From Streptomyces sp. NBC_00691 (lineage in GTDB: Bacteria > Actinomycetota > Actinomycetes > Streptomycetales > Streptomycetaceae): a DNA stretch of 64,000 bases. A model generated the notes under the pieces. The model was not told the origin of the DNA. It searched no databases and saw only the letters and a program-made list of their open reading frames with translations. The stretch spans positions 6,510,001-6,574,000 of the forward strand of contig NZ_CP109007.1 of NCBI RefSeq assembly GCF_036226665.1, written 5' to 3'. The stretch's first letter is position 1; the number at the start of each line of letters is the position of its first letter. The translations under genes and the position numbers were made by a program. This document shows positions 39,691 through 48,383 of the stretch, one piece after another.

Positions 39691-40795
39691 ACAACCAGTC
39701 CTTCTTCTTGAACACCACGTACAGACTCGTGCACACCACCGCCATCAGCACCACCGCGAACGGATACCCGCCCGCCCAGTGCAGCTCCGGCATGGTGTCG
39801 AAGTTCATGCCGTAGATCGTTCCCACCAGCGTCGGTGCGAACAGGATGGCGGCCCACGAGGAGATCTTCTTGATCTCCTCGTTCTGTTCGAAGCCCGCCT
39901 CCGCCAACGCCCGCATCTCCGCGTTCTGTTGCTGGGTGACCAGGGTCGCGTTGACCGTGAGGATGTCCGTGAGTGCCTGGCGGAAGCCGTCGACGCGCTC
40001 GCTGGTGTGGGTGACGTGGTCCGCCACGTCACGGAGGTAGCGCTGGAGTTCCTCGTCCGTGCCGTACTTGGCGAAGCCGGCCATCAGGCCGTGCAGCATG
40101 CCGACCAGGGGGCGGGTGGCGCGCTGGAACTCGACCATCTCCCGGGAGAGTTCGTAGATGCGGCGGGAGACCGCCGGGTCGCCGCCGAAGACCTCCGTCT
40201 CGATCTCGTCGATGTCGTTCTGGACGCCCGCCACCACCGGTGCGTAGCCGTCGACCACCGCGTCGAGGATGGCGTACAGGACCGCCTCCGGGCCAAGGGC
40301 GAGCAGCTCCGGGTCCTTCTCCATGCGGCGGCGGACCGTGGAGAGGTCCGGTGCGGCGCCGTGGCGGACCGTGATCAGGAAGTCCGGGCCCAGGAAGATG
40401 TGGAGCTCGCCGAACTCGACCTCCTCCTGCGCGTCCAGGTAGCGGGCCGCCCGGAGGACCACGAAGAGCGTCTCGCCGTACCTCTCCAGCTTGGGGCGCT
40501 GATGCGCCTCCATCGCGTCCTCGACGGCCAGTTCGTGCAGATCGAACTCGGCCGCCAGGGAGTGGAGTTCCTCTTCGGTCGGGCGATGGAGGCCGATCCA
40601 CGCCATGCCGTCCGGGTGTTCGCGCAACTGCCGGAAGGTCTCCGCGAGCGTCGCCGGGGACGAGACGCGACGGCCGTCCCGGTACAGGCTCGCCTGCACC
40701 ACGCTCCGCCGCTCCTCCGGCGCCTCCGGGGCGGCGCTCGTGGGCGGCTCCGCCTGGGGGCGGCGCCAGGCCTGGCGTGGGCGACGGTCGGACAT
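39689..40795 (-). CDS. corA: CorA-family magnesium/divalent cation channel
   Basis: A 368-residue CorA/MIT channel. The large N-terminal cytoplasmic domain (about 30-300) is followed by two membrane segments at the extreme C-terminus with the hallmark YGMNF loop (GTIYGMNFDTMPELHWAGGYPF) and the basic end FKKKDWL. It allows Mg2+, or Co2+ and Ni2+, influx as a pentamer. The ATG at 40795 was preferred to the GTG at 40804 because the AGGAGG site abuts the GTG directly but lies about 8 nt from the ATG. Its 3' end meets a TetR remnant on the other strand. Confidence 0.92.
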   Translation of the reverse strand: MSDRRPRQAWRRPQAEPPTSAAPEAPEERRSVVQASLYRDGRRVSSPATLAETFRQLREHPDGMAWIGLHRPTEEELHSLAAEFDLHELAVEDAMEAHQRPKLERYGETLFVVLRAARYLDAQEEVEFGELHIFLGPDFLITVRHGAAPDLSTVRRRMEKDPELLALGPEAVLYAILDAVVDGYAPVVAGVQNDIDEIETEVFGGDPAVSRRIYELSREMVEFQRATRPLVGMLHGLMAGFAKYGTDEELQRYLRDVADHVTHTSERVDGFRQALTDILTVNATLVTQQQNAEMRALAEAGFEQNEEIKKISSWAAILFAPTLVGTIYGMNFDTMPELHWAGGYPFAVVLMAVVCTSLYVVFKKKDWL

Positions 40796-40900
40796 CTCGT
40801 GCACCTCCTGAGTCTCCGGGCAGGATATATGCGGTCGGTTTCGGGTGAATGGTGATGGATCGGCGTCCTGCCCCTCCCGCTGTCATGGGCCTGACCCCGC

Positions 40901-40925
40901 CTTGCGGACCGTATCTGTCCGCAAG
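40901..40925. promoter_or_regulatory. Inverted repeat upstream of winged-helix gene
   Basis: Perfect 9-bp arms CTTGCGGAC and GTCCGCAAG with a 7-bp spacer, ending 6 bp before the TAGCGT box. Likely an operator or attenuator of the following leaderless gene. Confidence 0.5.
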
Positions 40926-40931
40926 CCCGAG

Positions 40932-40937
40932 TAGCGT
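40932..40937 (+). promoter_or_regulatory. -10 box (TAGCGT) of leaderless winged-helix gene
   Basis: TAGCGT ends 7 nt before the ATG at 40945, with no ribosome site. Confidence 0.55.
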
Positions 40938-40944
40938 GCCTGTC

Positions 40945-42060
40945 ATGGCCCTCAAGACGACACACCCCGTGCTCGGTGCCCGCGCCCTGAACCGTGCCAC
41001 CCTCGACCGCCAGCTGCTCCTCCGCCCCGCCCCCCTGGGGGTCACGGAGGCCGTCGAGCACCTTCTCGGCCTGCAGGCGCAGAACACCAAGCCCCCGTAC
41101 TACGCCCTCGCCGCCCGCCTCGACGGATTCCGCCCCGAACGGCTGTCCGCGCTCATGGAGTCCCGCGACGTCGCCCGTATCGTCACCATGCGCTCCACGG
41201 TGCACACCCACACCGCCCGCGACGCGGTCGCCCTGCGCGGGCTCGCACAGGGCGGTGCCATCGACCGGGAGCTCGCCCTCTTCGTCTCCCGCGGGGGCCT
41301 CGACGGCGTCGACCTCGAGCGGCTCGCCGACCTCGCCCGCACGCTCGTCGAGGAGCGGCCCCGCACCCCCAAGGAGCTGCGCGAGGAGCTCCTCCCCGAG
41401 TGGCCCGACGCGGACCCGCAGTCGCTCTCCGTCGCCGCCCGCTGCCTCCTCCCCCTGGTCCAGGTCACCCCGCGCGGCCTCTGGGGGCGCGGCGGCCAGG
41501 TCGCGCTCACCACGACCGGCCAGTGGTTCGACGATCCCGCCGACGGCGCCGCCGACCTCGACGAGACCGTGCTCCGCTACCTCGGCGCATTCGGACCCGC
41601 CTCCGTGAAGGACATGCAGACCTGGTGCGGCCTCACCAGGCTCGGCCCCGCCTGCGAGCGGCTGCGGCCCCGGCTCCTCGTCTTCCAGGACGAGCGCGGC
41701 ACCGAACTCTTCGACCTGCCCGACGCGCCCCGCCCCGACGAGGACACCCCGGCCCCGCCTCGCTTCCTCCCCGAGTTCGACAACCTGCTGCTGTCGCACG
41801 CCGACCGCGGCCGTGTCGTGCCCCGCGAGCACAAGGGCCGCACCTGGACCGGCAACCAGGCCCACCGCGTGTTCCTGCTCGACGGCTTCCTCGCCGGGCT
41901 CTGGCACCTCGACGAGGGCAAGGACCGCACCACCCTCAGGGTGGAGCCCTTCGCGCACGTGACGCGCGCCCAGCGCGCTGCGCTCACCGCCGAGGCCGAG
42001 CGGACCCTCCGGCTCATGACGCCGTCGGACATCCCGTACGAGATCGTCCATGCGGAGTGA
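40945..42060 (+). CDS. Winged-helix DNA-binding domain protein (HTH_42/YcaQ-like)
   Basis: A 371-residue protein of the winged helix DNA-binding domain family that includes YcaQ/AlkX-type proteins linked to DNA repair. Typical features are ALNRATLDRQLLL, EAVEHLLGLQAQNTKPPYYALAARL, and later PRFLPEFDNLLLSHADRGRVVP with GTEL/FDLPDAP before it. Whether this member has glycosylase activity cannot be read here. The ATG is fixed by a leaderless promoter. The 3' end overlaps the next gene by 11 bp, so the two are translationally coupled. Confidence 0.8.
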   Translation: MALKTTHPVLGARALNRATLDRQLLLRPAPLGVTEAVEHLLGLQAQNTKPPYYALAARLDGFRPERLSALMESRDVARIVTMRSTVHTHTARDAVALRGLAQGGAIDRELALFVSRGGLDGVDLERLADLARTLVEERPRTPKELREELLPEWPDADPQSLSVAARCLLPLVQVTPRGLWGRGGQVALTTTGQWFDDPADGAADLDETVLRYLGAFGPASVKDMQTWCGLTRLGPACERLRPRLLVFQDERGTELFDLPDAPRPDEDTPAPPRFLPEFDNLLLSHADRGRVVPREHKGRTWTGNQAHRVFLLDGFLAGLWHLDEGKDRTTLRVEPFAHVTRAQRAALTAEAERTLRLMTPSDIPYEIVHAE

Positions 42061-42541
42061 CGGCGGAGACGGCCGAGGGGCAGGAAGGCGATCCGTCGCC
42101 GCCGCCCTCGGTGCGGCCGGCTGGTACCCGGGGCGCGACATCGGCGCGCGGGTCCCCGGGCTTCTGGCGTTCGTCGTCGACCGGTTCGCGGAGGAAGGCC
42201 ATCCGGTCGAACCCTTCCGCGCCGCCGAGGACTTCGTCCGGGAGTTCGGCGGTCTGCGCCTGGAGATTCCGGGAACGCCGCCGGACGCCGTCGGATTCAC
42301 CCCGCACTGGATCTACGAGGAGAGCGGCGAGGACGTCGCCGAACTCGCCCGGAGCCTCGGCAGGAGGCTGTTCCCCGTCGGATACGAGACGTTCGACGGG
42401 GCGATGGTGCTCATCGACGACACCGGACGCTTCTTCCTCCTGCACCACACCGGCCCCTCCTTCCTGGGCCTGACCTCGCACGAGGCCGTCGGATGCCTGC
42501 TGTACGGGCCCCAGCGGGAGGCGCGGGACTTCTTCACCTGA
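42050..42541 (+). CDS. SUKH-3-like immunity-type protein
   Basis: A 163-residue single-domain protein resembling the SUKH-3 group (AALGAAGWYPGRDI, FRAAEDFVREFGGLRLEI, ESGEDVAELARSLGRRLFPVGYE, DDTGRFFLLHHTGPSFLGLTSHEAVGCLLYG). SUKH proteins often neutralise polymorphic nuclease toxins. No toxin gene lies beside it, so it may be an orphan immunity protein or serve another role. It starts inside the end of the winged-helix gene. Confidence 0.75.
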   Translation: MRSDGGDGRGAGRRSVAAALGAAGWYPGRDIGARVPGLLAFVVDRFAEEGHPVEPFRAAEDFVREFGGLRLEIPGTPPDAVGFTPHWIYEESGEDVAELARSLGRRLFPVGYETFDGAMVLIDDTGRFFLLHHTGPSFLGLTSHEAVGCLLYGPQREARDFFT

Positions 42542-42592
42542 CCCCCCGCCCCCGCGGCAGCCTCCCGGCGTTCCTACGCCCCCCCGTCACTC

Positions 42593-43408
42593 CTACGGCA
42601 GCGCCCCCGCCCGCCGGGCCGCCACCACCGCCTCCAGGCGAGTGTGCGCGCCCAGTTTGCGCATCGCCGAGCGCAGGTAGCCCTTCACCGTCTCCGGGCG
42701 CAGGCCCAGGCGGGTCGCCGCCGTCGCGTTCGTCGCGCCCGAGGCCACCGCCGCCAGGACGTCCGTCTCCCGGGGGGTCAGCGTCACTCCCGGGAGGTCC
42801 CGCGGTGTCCCCGAGGCCGTCTCCAGGCGGCCGCAGACCGCGAGCAGGCGTTCCCGCAGTTCCGGGTCCGGGACCTTCGGGGCCAGTTCGCGCAGCTCCC
42901 CGTAGGCCTGCCGGACCTCCTCCCAGGACGGCCCCGAGGCCGCCGGAGTGCCGAGGCGGCCGACCTCGTCCCGTACGGCCAGCGCCTGCTCCACGTCACG
43001 GGCCGCCGCGACCGCCGCGTCGAAGACCCGCTCGCCGATCGGCAGGGCGTCGCGCAGCGCCCCGTACAGGACACCGCGCACCTTGCGGCGTACGACGACG
43101 GGCACAGCGATCACCGAGCGCAGCCCCTCCGCGGCGACCGGGCCGTCGTACTCATGGGTGATGTGCCGGGCCGAGGGGTAGTCCGTGACCGCGCACGGCC
43201 GTGAGAGGGCCAGGCACTTGCCGCCGAGACCCGAGCCGGTCGAGATCGTCAGGCCGTGCAGTGCGGGCGTCACCGCCCCGCAGGTCTCGCCGATCCGCAT
43301 CGCCCGCCCCTCCTGGAGCAGCCCGCCGAAGACCACGGGCAGTCCGCTGCCCCGGCGCAGCCGCAGCAGCGCCGCGCGCAGCTCGGCCGTTTCCATCCGC
43401 TCGGGCAC
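42593..43408 (-). CDS. GAF-LuxR type transcriptional regulator
   Basis: A 271-residue regulator. Residues about 20-150 form a GAF-like sensor (TGSGLGGKCLALSRPCAVTDYPSARHITHEYDGP, then LRSVIAVPVVVRRKVRGVLYGA). A short coiled segment follows, and the last 65 residues are a LuxR-type HTH (LTPRETDVLAAVASGATNATAATRLGLRPETVKGYLRSAMRKLGAHTRLEAV). No phosphoacceptor or kinase domain is present, so signal input is via the GAF domain. It is divergent from a two-gene acyl-CoA ligase unit, the likely target. The signal could be an acid or CoA ester. Confidence 0.88.
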   Translation of the reverse strand: MPERMETAELRAALLRLRRGSGLPVVFGGLLQEGRAMRIGETCGAVTPALHGLTISTGSGLGGKCLALSRPCAVTDYPSARHITHEYDGPVAAEGLRSVIAVPVVVRRKVRGVLYGALRDALPIGERVFDAAVAAARDVEQALAVRDEVGRLGTPAASGPSWEEVRQAYGELRELAPKVPDPELRERLLAVCGRLETASGTPRDLPGVTLTPRETDVLAAVASGATNATAATRLGLRPETVKGYLRSAMRKLGAHTRLEAVVAARRAGALP

Positions 43409-43499
43409 GGAACCACTCCTTCACCCCCGAACGGGGGTAGTGAGACCTGGGTCACTGATTACACGATGTCCGGGACCGGTCCCGCAACGAGGAGGACGA

Positions 43500-45185
43500 A
43501 TGACGGCACAGAGCGCGACCAGTGCGACGGAGAGGTTCCGGGCCGCCCGGGACTTCCTGCTCCAGCACCGCGAGGACTACGAGGCGGCCTACGAGGGTTT
43601 CGCCTGGCCCCGGTCCGAGCGGTTCAACTGGGCGCTCGAATGGTTCGACGTCATCGCCGAGGGCAACGACCGGACCGCGCTCCACATCGTCGAGGAGGAC
43701 GGATCCGAGGCGAAGGTCTCCTTCGCCGAGATGTCCGCCCGCTCCCACCGCGTCGCCAACTGGCTGCGCGCCCAGGGCGTCCGCGCCGGTGACCGGATCA
43801 TCGTCATGCTGGGCAACCAGGTCGAGCTGTGGGAGACCGTGCTCGCCGCCATGAAGCTGCGCGCCGTCGTCATCCCCGCCACCCCGCTGCTCGGCCCCGC
43901 CGATCTCCGCGACCGTGTCGACCGGGGCCGCGCCCGCCATGTCATCGTGCGCGCCGAGGACACCGCCAAGTTCGACGACGTCCCGGGGGAGTACACCCGC
44001 ATCGCGGTCGGTGGCGCCGGGGCGGACTGGCTGGGGTACGAGCACGCCGCCGAGGAGGCCGACGCCTTCGAGCCGGAGGGCGTCACCCTCGCCGACGACA
44101 CCCTCATGCTCTACTTCACCTCCGGCACCACGGCCCGCCCCAAGCTGGTCGAGCACACCCACACCTCGTACCCGGTCGGGCACCTGTCGACGATGTACTG
44201 GATCGGCCTCAAGCCCGGCGACGTGCACCTCAACATCTCCTCTCCGGGCTGGGCCAAGCACGCCTGGTCCAACCTCTTCGCCCCGTGGAACGCCGAGGCG
44301 ACCGTCTTCATCCACAACTACACGCGCTTCGACCCGGCCCGGCTGATGGACGAGATGGAGCGCAACGGCGTCACCAGCTTCTGCGCCCCGCCGACCGTGT
44401 GGCGCATGCTGATCCAGGCCGATCTCGGCCAGTTGAAGACCCCGCCGCGCGAGGTCGTCGCCGCCGGCGAACCACTGAACCCCGAGGTCATCGAGTCCGT
44501 ACGGCGTGCCTGGGGGGTCACCGTCCGGGACGGCTTCGGTCAGACCGAGACCGCCGTCCAGGTCTCCAACAGCCCCGGTCAGCGGATCAAGGAGGGCTCC
44601 ATGGGGCGCCCGAGCCCCGGCTTCCGGGTGACCCTCGTCGATCCGGTGAGCGGAGCGGCGGACATGGACGAGGGCGAGATCTGTCTCGACCTGTCCACCC
44701 ACCCGGTGGGCCTGATGACCGGCTACCACGGCGACCCGGAGCGCACGGCGGAGGCGATGGCGAACGGCCTCTACCGCACCGGCGACATCGGATCCAGGGA
44801 CGCCGAGGGGTACATCACCTACATCGGCCGCTCCGACGACGTCTTCAAGGCCTCCGACTACAAGATCAGCCCGTTCGAGCTGGAGAGCGCGCTCCTGGAG
44901 CACGAGGCCGTCGCCGAGGCGGCCGTCGTCCCCGCCCCGGACCCGCTGCGGCTCGCCGTCCCCAAGGCGTACGTCGTCCTCGCGGCCGGCTGGGACCCCG
45001 ACGAGGAGACCGCGAAGATCCTCTTCGCCCACTCGCGGGCGGTCCTCGCCCCGTACAAGCGGGTCCGGCGGATCGAGTTCGCCGAGCTGCCCAAGACCGT
45101 CTCCGGCAAGATCCGCCGGGTCGAGCTGCGCCGGCTGACCGCCGAGGGCGGCGGCAGGGAATTCGTGGAGGGGGACCTCGCATGA
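43500..45185 (+). CDS. AMP-dependent acyl-CoA synthetase, first of a pair
   Basis: A 561-residue ANL-superfamily ligase that activates a carboxylic acid as adenylate and then CoA thioester. Motifs: A3 P-loop YFTSGTTARPKLVEHTH, A5 GFGQTETA, A7 YRTGDIG, A8 GRSDDVFKASDYKISPFELE and the catalytic Lys in KTVSGKIRR (A10). The sequence resembles medium-chain or aromatic acyl-CoA ligases; the acid cannot be named. GAGGAGGA precedes the ATG. The following ligase gene overlaps by four bases, and a GAF-LuxR regulator is divergent upstream. Confidence 0.9.
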   Translation: MTAQSATSATERFRAARDFLLQHREDYEAAYEGFAWPRSERFNWALEWFDVIAEGNDRTALHIVEEDGSEAKVSFAEMSARSHRVANWLRAQGVRAGDRIIVMLGNQVELWETVLAAMKLRAVVIPATPLLGPADLRDRVDRGRARHVIVRAEDTAKFDDVPGEYTRIAVGGAGADWLGYEHAAEEADAFEPEGVTLADDTLMLYFTSGTTARPKLVEHTHTSYPVGHLSTMYWIGLKPGDVHLNISSPGWAKHAWSNLFAPWNAEATVFIHNYTRFDPARLMDEMERNGVTSFCAPPTVWRMLIQADLGQLKTPPREVVAAGEPLNPEVIESVRRAWGVTVRDGFGQTETAVQVSNSPGQRIKEGSMGRPSPGFRVTLVDPVSGAADMDEGEICLDLSTHPVGLMTGYHGDPERTAEAMANGLYRTGDIGSRDAEGYITYIGRSDDVFKASDYKISPFELESALLEHEAVAEAAVVPAPDPLRLAVPKAYVVLAAGWDPDEETAKILFAHSRAVLAPYKRVRRIEFAELPKTVSGKIRRVELRRLTAEGGGREFVEGDLA

Positions 45186-46810
45186 CCACGTACGGCACCG
45201 TCGCGCCCACCGAACTCTCCTACGCCCACGGGGTGTCGGAGACCCCGCTCCTCGGCGACACCATCGGCGCCAACCTGGACCGGGCCGTCGCGGCCTGGCC
45301 CGACCGGGAGGCGCTCGTCGACGTGCCCACCGGCCGCCGCTGGACGTACGCCCGCTTCGGCGCCGACGTCGACCGGCTGGCCGGGTCCCTGCTCGGCAGC
45401 GGGGTGCGGAAGGGGGACCGGGTCGGCATCTGGGCGGTCAACTGCGCCGAGTGGGTCCTCGTGCAGTACGCCACCGCCCGGATCGGGGCGGTCATGGTCA
45501 CCATCAACCCCGCTTACCGGCCGCACGAGTTGGCGTACGTCCTCAACCAGGCCGGGATCACCCTGCTCTTCGCCTCGCAGGCGCACAAGACGAGCGACTA
45601 CCGGGCGATGGTCGAGCGCGTGCGGCCGGAGTGCCCGCGGTTGCGCGAGGCCGTCTACTTCGGCGACCCCGGCTGGGACGCCTTCCTCGCCCGTACGCCG
45701 GGAGAGCTGCGCCCCGAGCGGCTCTCCTGCGACGAGCCCGTCAACATCCAGTACACCTCGGGGACCACGGGCTTCCCCAAGGGGGCCACGCTCTCCCACC
45801 ACAACATCCTCAACAACGGTTATTTCGTGGGCGAGATGATCGCCTACTCCGAGCAGGACCGCATCTGCGTCCCGGTGCCCTTCTACCACTGCTTCGGCAT
45901 GGTCATGGGAAACCTGGCCGCCACCTCCCACGGTGCCTGCATGGTGATCCCCGCGCCGTCCTTCGACCCGGCCGCCACGCTCCGGGCCGTCCAGGAGGAG
46001 CGCTGCACCTCGCTCTACGGGGTGCCCACGATGTTCATCGCCGAGCTGAACCTGCCCGACTTCGCCACGTACGACCTGTCGAGCCTGCGCACCGGCATCA
46101 TGGCCGGCTCGCCGTGCCCGGTGGAGGTGATGAAGCGGGTGGTCGCCGAGATGAACATGGCGGAGGTGTCGATCTGTTACGGCATGACGGAGACCTCACC
46201 GGTCTCCACCCAGACCCGCCGCGACGACGACCTGGAGCGCCGCACGGGGACGGTCGGCCGGGTCATGCCGCACGTCGAGGTGAAGGTCGTCGACCCTGCG
46301 ACCGGTCTCACCGTCGAGCGTGGCACCGCGGGTGAGCTGTGCACCCGCGGCTACAGCGTGATGCTCGGCTACTGGGACGAGCCGGAGAAGACCGCCGAGG
46401 CGATCGACTCCGGCCGTTGGATGCACACCGGCGACCTGGCGGTGATCCGCGACGACGGCTACGTCCAGATCGTCGGCCGGATCAAGGACATGATCATCCG
46501 GGGTGGCGAGAACGTGTACCCGCGCGAGATCGAGGAGTTCCTCTACGGGTACGCGAAGATCGCCGACGTCCAGGTCGTGGGCGTGCCCGACGAACGCTAC
46601 GGCGAGGAGATCCTCGCCTGCGTGATCCCCCGCGACCCGGCCGACCCGCCCACCCTGGAGGACGTCACCGCCTTCTGCCGCGACCGGCTCGCCCACTACA
46701 AGATCCCGCGCCGGGTGGAGATCCTCACCGAATTCCCGATGACGGTGAGCGGGAAGGTGCGGAAGGTGGAACTGCGGCAGCGGTACGGGGACCCGGGCGG
46801 AACTCCCTAG
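45182..46810 (+). CDS. AMP-dependent acyl-CoA synthetase, second of a pair
   Basis: A 542-residue fatty-acid-type CoA ligase. A3 is YTSGTTGFPKGATLSHHNI, A5 is CYGMTETSPVSTQTR, A7 is WMHTGDLA, A8 is GRIKDMIIRGGENVYPREIEEFL and A10 is MTVSGKVRKVEL. These match the medium/long-chain fatty acyl-CoA synthetase subfamily. The ATG overlaps the end of the first ligase gene (ATGA), so the two are co-translated and probably act on related acids. No beta-oxidation genes are nearby. Confidence 0.9.
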   Translation: MTTYGTVAPTELSYAHGVSETPLLGDTIGANLDRAVAAWPDREALVDVPTGRRWTYARFGADVDRLAGSLLGSGVRKGDRVGIWAVNCAEWVLVQYATARIGAVMVTINPAYRPHELAYVLNQAGITLLFASQAHKTSDYRAMVERVRPECPRLREAVYFGDPGWDAFLARTPGELRPERLSCDEPVNIQYTSGTTGFPKGATLSHHNILNNGYFVGEMIAYSEQDRICVPVPFYHCFGMVMGNLAATSHGACMVIPAPSFDPAATLRAVQEERCTSLYGVPTMFIAELNLPDFATYDLSSLRTGIMAGSPCPVEVMKRVVAEMNMAEVSICYGMTETSPVSTQTRRDDDLERRTGTVGRVMPHVEVKVVDPATGLTVERGTAGELCTRGYSVMLGYWDEPEKTAEAIDSGRWMHTGDLAVIRDDGYVQIVGRIKDMIIRGGENVYPREIEEFLYGYAKIADVQVVGVPDERYGEEILACVIPRDPADPPTLEDVTAFCRDRLAHYKIPRRVEILTEFPMTVSGKVRKVELRQRYGDPGGTP

Positions 46811-46857
46811 GGGGTGTCGTGTCGATCAGGCCGGACTCCTGGCCCCTGCCGGGAGTT

Positions 46858-47436
46858 CTAGCCTCCCTGCCGGGCCTCGTGCGCGCCTCGGGCCTCCGGC
46901 ACTCCCCGGTCCGCCGCGGCGTGCCGCACCTCCCTGCGCATGCACACCCGGGGCCAGACCGAGAGGCCGTGCGCCGCCTCCGCGCGGCTGATCGCGCGCA
47001 GGCCCTCCGTGAGCGCCGGGTCGGACGCGGCGAGCGGACGGAAGCCGAGCCGCGCGTAGTACGGCGCGTTCCACGGCACCTCGGCGAACGTCGTCAGGGT
47101 CAGCGCCGCCAGGCCCTGTTCCCCGGCGGCCTCCGCCAGATGCTCGATCAGCGCCCGGCCGACGCCCCGACGGGCGGCGTCGGGATGCACCGACACCTGC
47201 TCGATGTGGGCGGAGCCGTCGACCGTGTCGGTCAGCAGATACGCGATCGGGCGGTCGGCGGCGTCCACCGCCACCCACGCCCGGCCCGCACGCCGATACG
47301 ACTCCAGGACGTCCAGGGGCAGCGGGTCGTCGTCGGCGATCGCCGCCATGCCGAGAGTACGGAACGGCTCGCCCGCCGCCCGTTCGATGTCCTGGAGCAG
47401 CGGGAGTTCGGCCGCAGCGGCCGCTCTGATGCGCAT
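46858..47436 (-). CDS. GNAT-family N-acetyltransferase
   Basis: A 192-residue acetyltransferase. The core has EQVSVHPDAARRGVGRALIEHLAEAA, in which RRGVGRA is the acetyl-CoA pyrophosphate loop, followed by LTLTTFAEVPWNAPYYARLGFRPL, the typical C-terminal half. The start at RIRAAAAAELPLLQDIE was chosen; a longer frame adds 17 residues without family similarity. The last 30 residues are hydrophilic and extra to the fold. The substrate is unknown. It converges with the acyl-CoA ligase unit. Confidence 0.85.
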   Translation of the reverse strand: MRIRAAAAAELPLLQDIERAAGEPFRTLGMAAIADDDPLPLDVLESYRRAGRAWVAVDAADRPIAYLLTDTVDGSAHIEQVSVHPDAARRGVGRALIEHLAEAAGEQGLAALTLTTFAEVPWNAPYYARLGFRPLAASDPALTEGLRAISRAEAAHGLSVWPRVCMRREVRHAAADRGVPEARGAHEARQGG

Positions 47437-47455
47437 ACGACAGTATGGCGCGGCC

Positions 47456-48259
47456 TCACCCCGCGCCGTCGCCCCGAACCGGACCACGATCCTGCGGCGG
47501 CCGGTTCCGGTCCACCTCGCCGGGCCGGTCGAGCAGCCCGCCGTCCCGCGAGAAGTGGGGCAGGAACAGCGCGAGCGCCGGATCGCCGTACAGCGCCACG
47601 TACAGCTGGACGAGCCCTCCGTCCGTCACCTCGCGCCGATGCGCCGGCAGGGGGTACCGCTCCCGCAGTCCGGCGAGGAGCCGCCGCGCCGCCCGGGTCG
47701 CCGGCGGCAGCCGCAGCAGCACCAGGGCCGCGAGCAGGACGGGCAGCGCCCCGGCCCCCAGCGCCCCGGCCAGACCGGTACCGGTCGCCCCTGTCGCGTA
47801 CGCCCCCGCCACCACCGTCACCGGTACGCAGCCGAGCAGCGCCCTGACCGCCCACAACCGCGCGGGCGGCTGCAGCAGCCCCGCCCCGCGCAGCTCGCGG
47901 CGCAACGCGTCCACCGCCCGCCGGGCCTCGGGGCGCAGGGTGAGATCACGCAGCGCGAACGCCCGGTGGAGCGCCCCGTGCACCCCCAGCTGGACGGGGT
48001 CACGGGTGCGGCCTGGGCCGCCGTTGGCCCGAATCGTATGTTTGCGGCCCGCCGCGACCGCCCCACGCTGGTGCAGGGCCACCAGCGCCACGGTGACGGC
48101 CGCCCGCCGCCCGCCCCGCAGCAGCGCCAGGGCCTGCGGCGGGGGCACGTCGTCCGGACGATGCCCTTCGCTTTCCTTGCTGCGGGTTCGCAACAACGCG
48201 GCGACCAGCAGCAGTTGCCCGCAGGCCGCTCCTATGAACCACCACATCCCCGTCGGCAT
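47456..48259 (-). CDS. TIGR04222-like membrane protein
   Basis: A 267-residue protein with an N-terminal membrane segment (MWWFIGAACGQLLLVAALL), a middle soluble region, a second hydrophobic region (VRALLGCVPVTVVAGAYATGATG, LPVLLAALVLLRLPPATRAARRLLAGL) and the C-terminal LVQLYVALYGDPALALFLPHF. This resembles the TIGR04222 membrane protein family of actinomycetes, whose function is unknown. The ATG at 48259 was preferred over a GTG 16 codons upstream because GGGGGGTG sits just before it and the membrane segment follows at once. Confidence 0.65.
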   Translation of the reverse strand: MPTGMWWFIGAACGQLLLVAALLRTRSKESEGHRPDDVPPPQALALLRGGRRAAVTVALVALHQRGAVAAGRKHTIRANGGPGRTRDPVQLGVHGALHRAFALRDLTLRPEARRAVDALRRELRGAGLLQPPARLWAVRALLGCVPVTVVAGAYATGATGTGLAGALGAGALPVLLAALVLLRLPPATRAARRLLAGLRERYPLPAHRREVTDGGLVQLYVALYGDPALALFLPHFSRDGGLLDRPGEVDRNRPPQDRGPVRGDGAG

Positions 48260-48383
48260 GAAGCCCACCCCCCGAGGGTGTTGTGCCCGGGGGAGCGTGA
48301 TCGTCACGCGTGAATGGCCGGTTTCGGATGCCGAGGTGTTGTGGGCGGTACGCCTCCGGGGCCGGTGCCCGGGGACGGCACCG

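Noticed and set aside
43829..46810. Single 993-codon protein across both acyl-CoA ligase genes
   Set aside because: The front half is a shifted frame of the first ligase; the second ligase starts independently at 45182 with an ATGA overlap.
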